The position numbers were made by a program, and so were the translations under genes. The notes under the pieces were generated by a model, which saw nothing but the letters and a program-made list of their open reading frames with translations, ran no database searches and was not told where the DNA came from. From Chlorops oryzae (taxonomy: Eukaryota; Arthropoda; Insecta; Diptera; Chloropidae), in contig CM035807.1 of NCBI GenBank assembly GCA_020466095.1, positions 23,945,881 to 24,009,880 of the forward strand: 64,000 nucleotides of DNA. The letters are read 5' to 3'. Every line of letters begins with the position of its first letter. Position 1 is the stretch's first letter. Below, one piece after another: positions 37,401 to 49,853 of this stretch.

Positions 37401-37593
37401 TATTAATTGCAAAAAAGAAAATGAATCTTTTTTCAACAAAATTTTATTATAACTTTTTTATTTGCTCTCCGACGGCTGCCTCTGAGAAAATCCATTTTGA
37501 GATTGTGAAATATAAAAAAATTATACTTAATTTTGTTGTTTTTATTTTTGGTGTTTTTTTTTTTTTTTGGTTTTCCGAACAACGATTTCGGTA
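31466..37593. other. Intergenic DNA, no supported gene
   Basis: It contains T/A runs, an AAAT tetranucleotide array (about 33,938-33,958) and a CTGTGC-type hexamer run (about 35,728-35,748). The longest open frame of the window (208 codons, minus strand, 35,485-36,111) lies here but has no recognisable domain, signal peptide or splice context. It is not called as a gene. Confidence 0.5.
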
Positions 37594-37601
37594 TATGGGA
37601 T

Positions 37602-37756
37602 CAGTGGCGTAGCGAGACATTTCGGCTCCCGGGTCACGATGGGCGCAAAATGCAGGAAAGTCTGCCCCCTTTAACCGGCCTTAATAAAAATACCTTCATA
37701 AAATTTAAATATGATTTGGCTGCTCACTTGGAACCTCCCCCCTCGCTACGCTACTG
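37602..37756. mobile_element. hAT-type MITE (155 bp)
   Basis: The ends CAGTGGCGTAGCGAG and, read inward from the right, CAGTAGCGTAGCGAG are near-perfect 15-bp TIRs. They are flanked by a perfect 8-bp TSD, TATGGGAT (37,594-37,601 and 37,757-37,764). The CAGTGGCGTAGC start is common among animal hAT elements. It shares its first 40 or so bases with the solo end at 12,849. Confidence 0.9.
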
Positions 37757-37896
37757 TATGGGATTAATGTCTTCTTTTTCTGCTTCAAAAGTGCTAATTT
37801 AGGGTCGAAATAGAAACTCCCGAAAGTAGGTCGAAAAGTAAGACGGTGAACATCAACGGTTTTGCATAAGAAATCGTTTAATTTTTGTCCTTTCTT

Positions 37897-38335
37897 TAAT
37901 CATTTTTATTTACTAATTGAAATTTCAGATGGCTTTGTGTTCTTTTTTTCTTCCAACCAATAGATTTAAGAGAGCTAAATTCGGTTAAAAACGAATCTGA
38001 ACTTGTGAGGAGCTCGAAGAAACGCAGTAAATCTTCTATCGAAAACTGCGTTTTTTTTTTCAATGGAACTAAACGAGAAATGTTTCATAGCTTTTAAGGA
38101 TACAAAGGGGCCCTGCCACGCCCATTTTCTCTCATGTAAATAATCCGGGTCTGATTTATTTATACTCGGCAGAAGATATAGTAAAAGATGACAGACTAGA
38201 AAGAGTCAAAAAATCTATAATTTGAATCGCCGAGGACGCGGAAACAATTTCACTATAGAGCGAATCAGCCGTATTCTAAATTAATACTCCCCGGGAATGT
38301 ATTTCCAAACAATTTTTCTCCACGGAAAAATTAAG
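37897..38335 (+). repeat. Dispersed repeat (copy 2), without the insertions of copy 1
   Basis: It aligns with the four split parts of the repeat at 16,960-19,520 and lacks all three inserted elements, so it preserves their empty target sites. Compared with copy 1 it has about 40 extra bases after 'gaaatttcag'. Confidence 0.75.
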
Positions 38336-38489
38336 TATTATATTCTTCAAAAAAAGAATAAGTGAAGAACTTTGCTTAAAATGTTTAAAAAATTTATTGC
38401 AAATGTGCTTACCATAGAATGGGAGAATTGTTTTAAATCCGCTGCGAAAATCTCGCCGCGAATACTTCGAATCGGGCTAAACATATTAA

Positions 38490-38573
38490 GTCTGTTCCCG
38501 TACTGCCCAAGTTTTTGAAAACTGTATGAAAATTGACCCGTTTTGGGTGGTTTCATGCAGTACGGGAACAGAC
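38490..38573. mobile_element. TAA-flanked fold-back MITE, 84 bp
   Basis: The ends GTCTGTTCCCGTACTGC and GCAGTACGGGAACAGAC are a 17-bp perfect inverted repeat. TAA lies on both sides (38,487-38,489 and 38,574-38,576). A TWA-type 3-bp target suggests a PIF/Harbinger-type mover. The element is extremely short for such a long TIR. Confidence 0.65.
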
Positions 38574-38576
38574 TAA

Positions 38577-41500
38577 ATATAGGAAAAATTTTGTATTTTC
38601 TAACATGTAGCGCTTCAAAGATCCGCTTGGACCTAAAATTTCCATCTCGAGCAGAATACGAAAGCGCTTCATTATTTCGTTCGATTCCTTTCGAAGGCCG
38701 TAATGATTTGGCCAGCAAATGAATGCTGGCTGTTGTAGATTTATGCAAATGACTTGAATTTTAAGTAAATTCAATAAAGCATTATTCGAATAAGACCATA
38801 AAATGTGGCAGGACCAACGAATGTTCAAATAAAAAGAACAAAAATAATTTCTATTACATTTAACTTATTACAGTATATTTTAATGTCTCTTTATCATTTC
38901 GTTTATTGAATTTTGAAAAGATAAGAAAAGAAAAGTCAATTCAATTCATTTGGCTATGCTGAGAAACGAATATTTTTTTTTTATGAAAATTACCACAGCA
39001 ACATCATGGCCGTTTGCTTTTAAATCGAATTTCGGCAGACATAATATAATAAATTCTTTCATTTTTGTATAACTTTTTTTTCTCCGAAATATTTGAATAC
39101 AAATAAACTCAAATGCGGCTTGTTGGCTTGAGAGAGCTTTAGTCCATCATGGCAACAGTAAAAAAAAAAAAAAATGAGAGAAAAAAACCAAAGACTCAAT
39201 GCTTTTAGCCCTTTATTTTGTATGAAGTAACTGTTGTGACCGTTGCTGGGTTTCCTTTCATGCCATGATTAATTACCTTATTCTCCGCTTCTGCTAGTGC
39301 TTTTGATTCGAATATCGGTTTTGAAGAGTACTTCAAGAGATTTCGCCACTTCATAAGGACCAAGGAGTCCTTTTAAGAATTGAAGATAAGAATTTCAATT
39401 CAAAATAAAATTTTGTACGCAAAATTTTCAGACAGACGAACCAAGAAAAGAAAACAAGAAATATTTCAAATATTTTCGATGTTGTCTTATAACCGAGAGC
39501 TGTTGTTGTTTTGTAGCAAGGACGAACGATGCGAAAGGAGGATGAACAAATGAAGATATTCTTTGAAGATTTTGATACTATTATATGCTTGAACACTTAC
39601 AAATCCACAACCGCACATTCGATAACAGACGAAATGTTATGCCCTTTTGTGTGTATTTAAGCAAAGGCGAAGTGAAGAGCATGAACGGTAACCGAAAGGG
39701 ATTCGGAAGGAGGCAGAAAGCAGTTGAAATATTTGTTTGTTTGTTTTGCAAAAAAGCTTTAGGCAAAATAGGAGTCTTTGGGAAATTATACGCCTAATCT
39801 GTGCTTAAATTGTCTGAAGCAAGGAGGATGAGTAGAGAGAGGATATCATAAATTCTTTCGAATATGAGGTCTTTCGACGAAAAAGGTTGGTATGTAGATA
39901 CATTCATATAGATATATAAAAATTCATTGAAGGAAGATATTTTCGGAAAATTTCATTTTCTATTTTAACTAACGCTTTTGAGCTCTTCTCTAGCGCAACA
40001 AACTGAGACGAAAATGAAAATAAAAAAGGAGGAATTCAATAGAAAATCAAGAGCGTTCAAAATAAATCGTACTTGAACAAAACGTTGTTCAAATCCGAAT
40101 AAATACAATAGTGAGAAACATTTTCAGCAAGTGTTAAAGGCAACAGAACAATAAAAATAACAAAAAATAAATGGACAAACATGTTGCTACATACCTTTTT
40201 GATGTTCGAGTGCTGTTAAGCTACTGGAAATCCGTTTAACTGAGCCGAGTTGAACAGATTTTTTGCTACAAAGCCTGAACGGACTACCACTCTGAACGGT
40301 CTCACAAAAATAAAAAATTTAAAAAAAAATAATAAAATGAATAAAATAAAACCATTTTCATCGAATAAATTTTAAGCTTTAATTGCTAAATTCAGTAGTA
40401 ACATAGCCTGTAGTCAAATATCAACAGAAAAAACTAATGCCGCGCTTAACTGATCTTTCTGCCTTAAGTGGAACAAAATTTTTGATGACTTCAATTTGGC
40501 TGCATCGAATTTTAATATTTTGTTTTTCTAATTTTCGCTGGAATATTTTTTTTTTTAATATTTTTTTATCGCCAACTAACAATAGAAAATGCTCTTCCAC
40601 TCGGGCAGCTAAATTTTAATAGCCGTTGGGTGTTATAATAAAATAAAATAAATATTCTTTTCAGGTTTCAAAACACCTTTTTACGACTTTCAGCGGAGCT
40701 TTTTTGTGGTTTTTTTTTTTTTGTCTGTTTCTGTATGTGTTAAGGGGGTTAAAGTTTGAGAGTAATATAGTTATAGGCCAAGTCGTTAGGCATAAACAAA
40801 GTTTTTAAATTATCAGTCAATTTACATTTGCGTTCTTCTTCTAGTCAAACGACTTAAAGTCTAAAGATTTCGTCTAAAATTAAGAACTTTACATCGAATC
40901 TTTTTGCAGTGAAGAATCAATGGTAAATGAAAATAAAATATATTTTTTCTTGTTTATTTCACACCAAAACGAAATTTAAAAGGCCGTCCAGAGTAGTAGC
41001 TTTGATTCGATTACAATCGCTTTTATGAATCAAACGCAATTCACACTTCAAGAAAATACAAGACTAACGATTATTAATAATGATTTGAGCTAGTCCGGAG
41101 AAATTCAAATCATGCGAACAGCAGCAGCAGCAGCAGCAGCAGCTTCGATGGCAACAAAAAAATCACGCAATTTTCTGCATTGAAATTCATACAATCTCAT
41201 CGATGGTAGGTAATTTTCAAACACGTTTCGATTTTTCTTCTTTTCTTTTGAAATTCAACTAAATGTCCGCAAAATTCCCATTACCGATAACAATAAAATA
41301 CGGTAAATTAGTTTTGACAAATTCGCTGTGAGTGGCGTTTTTGTGGTAATTTAGAACGATTTTTTATATTAATTTTATTTTATTTGATTGTTTTTCTTTT
41401 TCGCTTTAACTTTGAAAAATGAATGTGTAACAACCGCGGAAAGCGTCATTTAACACTGCGCTGTGGTTAAGGGTTTCGGATGATTCGAAATTTCAGTAGC

Positions 41501-44500
41501 CGCGGCGTGCTTAGAGCTCATTAACGCACGATGAAAGTTTTCTGAGGTTCTTTTCAGAATAAGCTTCAAAGAAAGTTCGAAAAAAAGGTTTTACAATTAC
41601 AATTTTTTTTTTTTAATTTTTTTATACGATTATTCATTAAATTTTCGCCAAATTTTTATGGCTCGAAAATAAATGAATTCACTCGATTATCCTCTTCAAT
41701 TTTTATTACATTTTATTTTAGTCTATTTTATTTTATTCTATTTTATTTTAATTTTATTTTTATTTATTTCATTTAATTTATTTGAATTTTTTTCATAAAA
41801 TCTTTCCCTTTTCCTACTTGTCGGAAGACTTGAAATTTTTGATTCCTCTTTTTCACGTTACGTATACGTCCGCGATAACGGAAGACTGCGCGTCCATGCG
41901 CTACAATGTTTAAATTCCTCTACGTTTAGTTCGGAATAGCACCACCATCGCCAGGGCACAGTTAACTGTAACTGACGATTGAAGCTGCGAGACTGCACAC
42001 TGAGAATTCTAGAGTTGCCACATGTGCGCTCTTTTCGAATATTTTTGAAAATTATTTCAAATTTTTTTTGGTAAAATTTGTTGCATTTTTTCCTTACAAT
42101 TTTCTCAGTTTTCTAGGCAAGTTTTTCTTTTAAATCATTTACATTTCATTTTATCAAATGAAATATTGGCTTTTTGCTTAAAATAAATGAGCTAAAATAT
42201 TCTCATTTGAATTTAAATTGCCTAACAGCAAGAACAAAAAGTAACGGCAACTGCGCATAAGTCGAACATTCGCTCTTTCTCTCTCTCTCTCTCTGTCACT
42301 CTCAATTTGCTTGATGATAAACCCATGGCCCTAACATAGCTTCCACACATATTAGCAGTGCTCTTTTAAAGCTTATACGTGACTTCAGTCGTGCGTTGTT
42401 GAATGAAAAATTTTTGAAAATTTGTTAAGCTTATTTTCGAATTTCTATAATTCGAATTTTCGTACCTGGAGTTTTCTGCATTTCAAATTGAAATAAAAAT
42501 GCGTCAATTTTGGAATTTAACTAACGATTCTTTCACTCATAATCACCAAAATTCGAAAAATTTCTTTCGATTATAGATATTCGAATTAATGAAGTGCGAC
42601 TGCATGATCTTCTTTCATTCTCTTATTAGGGGCTCGTCTCATTCGACAAAAAATTTTTTCTATTATTTTGTGTGCATATTTTTATATATTGATATTTGAG
42701 AATATCGTGCTAAAAGGATTTTTTGAAATTCGAAATAGTTTTCAAGATGTAGCCTTCTTTGTCGAGCAAGGTCTGCGCTAAAACAAGTAATTTTTGTCGA
42801 GCTTCAAACTTTAAACGCATTTACCTCCAAACAACTTTTTTTGAACTGGCGGCCATGATTTCTTCAGTTCAACTAAACCGATTTTAATAAAACAAAATGG
42901 ATTCAACGCAGAATTGTCACCATTATGACCGGACTCTCAATCATAATTTTAATAATTTTTTCACTATTTTTTTTTTACACTGAACTGCAAAAAATTTACC
43001 CAAAATCGATGCGTAATTTTTCAATGGCCCTCATTTTGTCAATAGAAATCGAAAAATTGGAGACAAGACGAGCACTCGTAGCCGCCAGCACTACACCTTT
43101 TTTTGGAGTCCCCATTTTGACAACCGAGAACTTTTTGAACCCTCCTCACATAGAAATTGGGTTTCTTAACTAATTTTCATTAATCATGAACACAATTAAA
43201 AAAATTGAAAAACCTCTTTTCGTTTTCTGTCAGGATTTTTTTTTTTTTAAATGGTCCACAAATAGGCTGGCAAAGGAGACAATCCCCTTAACCACAATCA
43301 AAGAAATTATGATCTATATTGCAAGCACCCTTAGTTAATTTTGGTATTAAATGAAACAGTAGAAATGTCCTTAGATAAGTTTTGAAGAGAACCGAGAAAT
43401 ACTTCATCAAATTTACGGAAATTTCAATCATATTTGGAGACTTCGAATGGATTTTTCCCCCAGAAAAGCTGTCAATAGTAAATTTCATTGTAATGGACTC
43501 TCTTTCAGGTGAGGAATAAGATCCTTTACAAAAAAGATCCTACAAAAGCGATCAAATCATTCTAGAGACTATGTCAATTTCACCATTGGCATCTCTGTAA
43601 AGCAAATCGAAATAAATCGAAACAAAGCGAAGCAAGTCAAAACAAACACAAAAAAAAAACATAAAACTGTAACATTAGGTCATCAAAAATTCAACTCAGC
43701 AATGAAAAGAAGTGAAAAGTTTTCGGTAAGTTATTTTCCATATTCAGCAGAAAATTGTTTGAACAATTTTTCTTGCATTCAATTGTTTTAAATATACTTT
43801 GTTCATTTGTTCATACTTTCATTCATATGCAAATACATATATTTTGACATGGAATTTCTGCATGTCTACATACTGCATGTCGACAAACGTACAATTTCAA
43901 AAATCTTCTTTCCCTATTTGCATTTGCTCATCGTTTCAAATGCCATTTTATTTACCTTCCCTCATGCACAGTTTCTAAAGCTTTTTTCTTTTATTTTTTT
44001 GGTTTTTCTTGCTGTCTTCGTTGAGAAAAGTTTGTTTGTGGACAGCCTGAAATGCGATTTTGTGGCTTTTATGCAGAAAATTTTTCCGAAAGAAAGCACA
44101 AATAAACGTACTCAAACACCACAATCGAAAGTTTAGTAAAAATACATTTGAAAAAAATATTTAAAAAATTACACAAAACCAAACAAACAAAGAAAAATTG
44201 AGTAACGAAATTCATATGACAGCTATATTTGCCTTCTGATTCTAGAACAAAGAAAATCAAGTTTGAAGAACATTTCGACAATTAAAATGCCATAAATATG
44301 GAAATTGTCGATTAATTCATCTCTTTGTTTGCTGCTCCAAATAAACGAAGACAAATCATTTAATGAAATATATTCGAAAATGAAAATAATTTTCAGTAAA
44401 ATCTCATGTTGGAAAAAATCAACAATATTTACTCAACTCTCGATTCGGTAATTTCACTTTTATGGAATAATATTTTTTGTTGTACCTTCTTAAATTTCAA

Positions 44501-45116
44501 TCTCCCTACAGATTTTCACGTCTTGTTTTATTTATGTTACCAGAGCTTTAAGTATGAGTTGTGATTTTTTATCGTTTACCCACACACCCACGTACAGACA
44601 CAGCATTTGTTAGTTGTCAGTGATAAAAGTAGACATCAGAGATAGAGAGAGAGAGAGAGGAGAGCATTGCATTAAGAAAGTCAGGCGAAAAAACCACTTC
44701 TAGCTAATAAATAAAACATTTGGAGGTACTTTCTCTTGTGCTGTGTAGCTCGAAGTATTTTCGAGTCCTCTGGGATTGGACTTAGATTATTTCCATTGTT
44801 ATAAGGACGAGCGTCATGTGAAAAATGTGACTAAAGCTCGGACAGGATTTTTTTTTTTATTTTGCTAGAAAAAAAAAAACAAAATCATTTTTGGTTTTCG
44901 CTTTCGATGAAAACTTTTCATTTAAAGTGTCAAAGATTACTTTTGCTTCTTACTGTCCCAAAGGAATGGCTAAAATGAAAATTTTTTACGAAATATATTG
45001 AAGCTGTAACAGGACGTATACGCAACGTGATTGAAGGAAAAGCAAACACGTTGCTGATACGACGTGATGCATTTTTTTTTTATGTGATTGTATTAAATCG
45101 AAAGATGTTTCAATTA
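38577..45116. other. Intergenic DNA with simple repeats
   Basis: It contains a CAG trinucleotide run of about eight units (about 41,119-41,143), an ATTTT-type array (about 41,700-41,770), a CT run (about 42,276-42,292), a GA run (about 44,642-44,660) and many homopolymers. Two copies of a GGACGTATACGYAACGTG motif lie at about 41,855-41,871 (minus strand) and 45,012-45,029. No gene is supported. Confidence 0.5.
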
Positions 45117-45448
45117 GGCAATTCACAAGGTCTTTTTAAACCCACTTTTAAATTTATCCCCAGTAAAAATGGATATTTGTTGAACTAAAAATAATCATCT
45201 TAGCTGGGGATATATAATAATTCGCGGGAAAGGTAATTCAATATTAATTCCCTCTTTTCCTAGAATGAGAGGGAAATTAAATTACTTTAATAGAGAATGC
45301 ATATCGCCAGTTATATCATGAGGTAATTCAAATTCCTTCTCAATCTAGAGAAAGGGAAATCACATCAGTTGGGGAATTGAATTCCCCGGGAAAGGGAAAA
45401 TAATCACATACCCGTTAAATGGGATTCAAGAAGACTTTGAGAATTGCC
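45117..45448. mobile_element. GGCAATTC-ended MITE
   Basis: The left end reads TTA-GGCAATTCACAAGGTCTT. The right end, read inward, is TTTA-GGCAATTCTCAAAGTCTT. TA flanks both sides. The interior has several near-palindromic GGGAATTRAATTCCC-like words. No coding capacity; the superfamily is unresolved. Confidence 0.5.
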
Positions 45449-47944
45449 TAAATGTGAATTTTTTCCCCTAAAATTATAAATAAATGAGATTCATTAAGTT
45501 TTGTATATTTTACAAAATGAAACTATTTTTAAAAACAGGAAATCAGCTGTCAAAATTTTATGAAAATTTTGTATCGAAAAGTGACAAATTTTCCCATTAT
45601 TTTTCAGTTCGAAATTCATGATATGAATGAGGTATTCATAAAGCTAGTTCCTATTTAGACTGGGAAACATTGATTGTCCACAATCGTCGACGAGGAGGTG
45701 GAAGTGAGCACACTCCCCGTGGCCTCCTCGCCGACAAATGTGGGCTACTCTTCAATAAGAATTGCCTAGTGTAAATCGGACTTTAATGTAGTAATACGAA
45801 TTCCGTCCAGGATAAAGTATTGAATAAAACACTAAAAACTAATTGAAATGATAATAGATGAAAAAATTTAAATATGTTTAAGCCTATTAAGATTATAATC
45901 TATACTACTTTACTATAGTACTATAGAAACTATAGTTTCAAAAAATATGAAATGTTAACGGTCACTCAAAATGGGAAAATTTTCTATGGGAAATTTCTCA
46001 AGGGGCAATTTGAAAAGCTGAATGAATCCCCCTATTAATAATAAATTTAAACAAAAAAGTCATGTAATGTGTAAAAACCCACCAAAGCCAACTTTCTTTT
46101 CCTTCACTTCGCTGAACTACTTTTTGAAACCATACCGAAATGTACTCAATTTACGCAATTGACACCCCCGAATTCGACATTATTAGAGTAATGCGCATCC
46201 TTTTTCACGTCGTTTGTATTTCGCTTTGACACTTTCAACGTTTCCCTTTGAGTAACTGAAGAGGATTTACAGTGAAGTGTCTTTAATTTAATTAGAAAGT
46301 CTCATAAGATGTGCAGCCACAGTGTTTATAGTTCGTAATTTGTTATTTTCTTCAATTTAATTCGTTGAATACTAGGTACTTTGCGGCAGTCGTTTTTCGT
46401 TTTTTCAAATGAATTGAAATAAATTCTTACAGCAATTTTCCATTTCATTTAATTCTTAAGCCGCTTTCGTTTAATCAAGACAATTTCAACGTTCAATGCA
46501 CACGACATACGAACGCGTGTGTGTCAATATCCTGCATGAAATTAGGATGAAAAATTTCTTCAAAATCTCTGAAAAACGATAAAGCAACTTTATCCTCAAA
46601 TTAAATTAAATGAATTGGATATTTTTATTCTAAAATATCTTTTGTAAAGCAAAAAAATTTCAATTTAAATGACGAAAATTTGAAGCCATTAAAATCATTT
46701 AAGTGAGTTGCCACAGATAATTTGTTCACTTTATTGATGGATGAAAATAAAATTCCAGTAAATACGAATAATTACAAGATCAACAAGATCACTTAATGAA
46801 TGAGAAGTCTTTGATTTATATCACATACAAGGAAAATTCAATTAGATGGAAAGGTCGATTTGGTCGTGTTCATTTAAAAAGCTGATTTTATATAGACGCC
46901 TGAAAGTATGCACGATTGTTGAACTCAATTTCAAACCTAACGAAGTGATTTCTCTTAAAATGGCAATCTAAAGAGAATTTGAGTTAATAAAGAAATGAAA
47001 TGTTTGTTGGTTTGAAAGTTAACTGACAGTGAATGAAAGACAACGAAGTCATTATTTTGAAGGTAAAACGTTAAAAAAAAATGTAAAAACCCTGCTGAAA
47101 CCATAAAAAAATCTCGCATGCGATATTTTTTAAATGTTAGATATTTATGCAGATTTCTATACTCAGTTTTAAGGAGGTATACAGATACTTTTCGTAATCA
47201 ATATGGAAAATTAGTATGACTTTCTATAGTTTGTCGGTCCGTCAGTATGTTTGACTATCGCCATTTTGACGCAACGCTTTAAAAACCAACAAGGCGCCAA
47301 TTTCTCGAAAATAACATTTCTGCTTTTTATGGTAGAAAAATTTGTTTGCAATGAGTTGGCAGGCTCATCTTGACGAAAATAAAAATCATATACAATTCAA
47401 AATCCTTTTTAACATGAATAAGTTTTGTCTCCAATTAAAAGAAATAACATGTGTTGATCGCATCATATCTTTGCCTTCACTCAATGAAGACTCCGTTGGC
47501 TTTAAGAAGCAAACACATGAAGATTTAATGAATTTAATAAAAGTAGTGCCGGCTTAGAATTGCATCTTTTTTGAAACGCTTTCAATTAAAAACACTGGTC
47601 AACACATAAAATGTTTCGGCGAAAAGGATTGCAGCTTCTGAGAGTCCTCGACGAGTATAAAAAAACTTCTTCTGTTTTTTTGTAAAAATTTTTCAGCTTT
47701 AAGGTGGCAAAACGGATTCAAAGAGTGCTCGGATGCAGTTGATGTATTGAAATAATGGTTAATTTATATTTTTTCTGTATTAAAATCGAAAAATTAGGAA
47801 AAAAATTTATTACCGGCTTGGGAGCTTAAAGCCTGAAGAGTTCAAAAAAAAAGGTAAACATTTTTGAGATTTTTGCAATGTCCAGCTTCTCGATGGAGTT
47901 TGTTTGGATTAGATAATACTACAACTTTGTCACAAAAGCAAATA
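45449..47944. other. Intergenic DNA
   Basis: No gene. The stretch at about 47,608-47,660 is, in reverse complement, similar to 49,668-49,735 ('ttatactcgtcgag.actctca.aagctgcaatccttttc...gaaacatt'). The flank of the downstream duplicated unit is therefore itself repetitive. Confidence 0.5.
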
Positions 47945-48192
47945 AGGGTGTTATAGTCAGGCGGGCTTGACAATAAAATACCCGACACAGACAAACATGT
48001 TTAAATAGTTTTTCAACCACGCCCAAAAAACAGGACCACTAAGAGATAATATTCAAAAGGTTTTTAAGGCCATAAGGAGCCCCGTTTATCGACTTTTGCA
48101 AAATTTCTTTATGAAAATCGCCCTTTTGCCACGCCCATTTTCAAATTTTTTTGAGTTCAAATCGCAGGCTTAAATATACGTTCAAATTCTAA

Positions 48193-48675
48193 GGGCCAAT
48201 ATTACCAAGCATATTTAAAAATTTTTTAAAATAAAAATCCGCTTTTGGTTTTTACCATTCCAATGTTTAAAAAAAATTTTAAAATATTTTAAATCACCTC
48301 GGCACTGCGTTAAATATGATATAAAATTTGAGTTCGATTTTCAAAAACCAGCTGTTTGGAAAAATTCAAAGAAATAATTTTCAAACAAATGCAGTTTTGG
48401 AAATAAGACAATACGATAGACAGAACTAGAAGCTTTCGAGTCACAGGGCAGCAATTTGGAGTACGAAAAAAATCGTTAGAATGTCTCTTTATAGAATCCG
48501 TTTTTAAAAATAACGATCTAATCAGCTGTTAAATGGACTCACAGCCCTGGAAGTAGACGGTGCTGCCGTAAATTTCGATGCTTAAAAAATTGCGATATTG
48601 AAAATGGAATTTATTTTTTAAAAATTTTAATTTTAATTTAAAATTTTTTTTAAATATGCTTGGTAATATTGGCCC
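48193..48675. mobile_element. TAA-flanked (PIF/Harbinger-type) MITE, 483 bp
   Basis: The ends GGGCCAATATTACCAAGC and, in inverse, GCTTGGTAATATTGGCCC are long, near-perfect TIRs (about 28 bases). TAA flanks both sides (48,190-48,192 and 48,676-48,678). The related repeat at the window start reads 'aatctaaatttcattg' without the insert, which confirms the target. GG-starting TIRs with TWA targets fit PIF/Harbinger. No coding capacity. Confidence 0.85.
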
Positions 48676-48948
48676 TAAGTTTCATTGAAATATTTCGAAA
48701 AAGTCTGGATTTGTGGCAGTTTTGGGATTTTTGTGACAGACCCTAGTACTGGAGGTACCCTTAATAATGGACCTATCAAAGAAATTTTTAGAGACGATTT
48801 ATGGCTACAAAGGAGGCGTAAGTGCCAACTTTCGTTCAAGTCCCATTTGAATTTCGGGTGTAGGAGACAATTTTCGAAAAACGCCCTTCTGCCACGCCCA
48901 CTTTTTAAATTTTTTGAAATCATATTATCTGCCCTTAAACATGTTTAA

Positions 48949-49151
48949 CCCTGGATGGCTACACTTATTTTTAGTACGTTTTGGCTACACTTCGTCGAAC
49001 ATCATTTTCAAAAGCTTTCGAGGCAAAAACCTGTTGAAACAAAAAAAAAATGCAAAAACCGATTTTAACGAAGTTTTTTATTGATTTTCTCTCCTTATGC
49101 GAGATAAAATGAAAGTGCTTCGTCGATTCGACGAAGAGTAGCCATCCAGGG
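48949..49151. mobile_element. TTAA-flanked piggyBac-type MITE, 203 bp
   Basis: The left end CCCTGGATGGCTACACTT and the right end, read inward as CCCTGGATGGCTACTCTT, are TIRs. The left flank is TTAA (48,945-48,948). The right flank here is TTCA, but the second copy of this right end (55,201-55,224) is followed by an intact TTAA, so the TSD was originally TTAA. CCY-starting TIRs at TTAA are the piggyBac signature. The inner part of the right end hosts a tandem-duplication breakpoint. Confidence 0.8.
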
Positions 49152-49853
49152 TTCAATATCAAATTTCATCAAAATATCTTGAAAAACTTCAATTTTACAG
49201 CAGTTTTTGTTTTTGAGTAACAGTCCCTAGTACTAGAGGTACCCTTAAAATTGGTCCGATCTGGTCCATTCTCGAACTTGTTCTTACTCTTGTCGCCGTA
49301 AGACCGCATGCCAAAATTTGTTAAGATAGATCAACTCCTTCGATAAGATAACTGTATACAGACAGACAGACAGACAGACAGACAGACGGACAGACAGACG
49401 GACATGTCTAAATCGAATCTCCTGGTGATGCTGATCATTTCTATATACATTTTGTATGGTCTATCTTGACTGGTTCTGGGTGTTGCACACAACCACACAA
49501 ACGCAATATACCATCGACACAGAGTTTTTCGGGTATAAAAAGAGAAATATTGAACAGCTTATGAGATATAGCCAAAAGTAAGTGCGCAACTAAGTTTTCG
49601 GCCAAATTTTTTTTTGATCGCTGAAAAAACATCGAACCAACCCGACTAAACCATGTTTGGGGCATTGTTATACTCGTCGAGAACTCTCATAAGCTCCAGT
49701 CCTTTTCTCTGAAACATTCGGTCACCTCAAAATTGTTGCCCTGTGTAATAGAAACTAATATAACACTGCTTAACAAATTTGGAATTTATAAAAAGCAAAT
49801 GAATATTTGTACAATTTTCCATCTAGAATGAAAGACCGCAGATTTCGTGGCTC

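Larger units (their letters stand above)
47945..49541 (+). repeat. GTCY-bearing (mini-me-like) repeat carrying two nested MITEs
   Basis: The head is 'aagcaaataag...gtcaggcgggcttgac...ataccc'. The tail is a GACAGACAGACGG array (about 49,363-49,405), 'gtctaaatcgaatctcctgg...' and 'tttcgggtataaaa'. It aligns with the fragment at 1-452 and with 55,225-55,546. It is interrupted by a TAA-flanked MITE (48,193-48,675) and a TTAA-flanked MITE (48,949-49,151). Confidence 0.72.
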
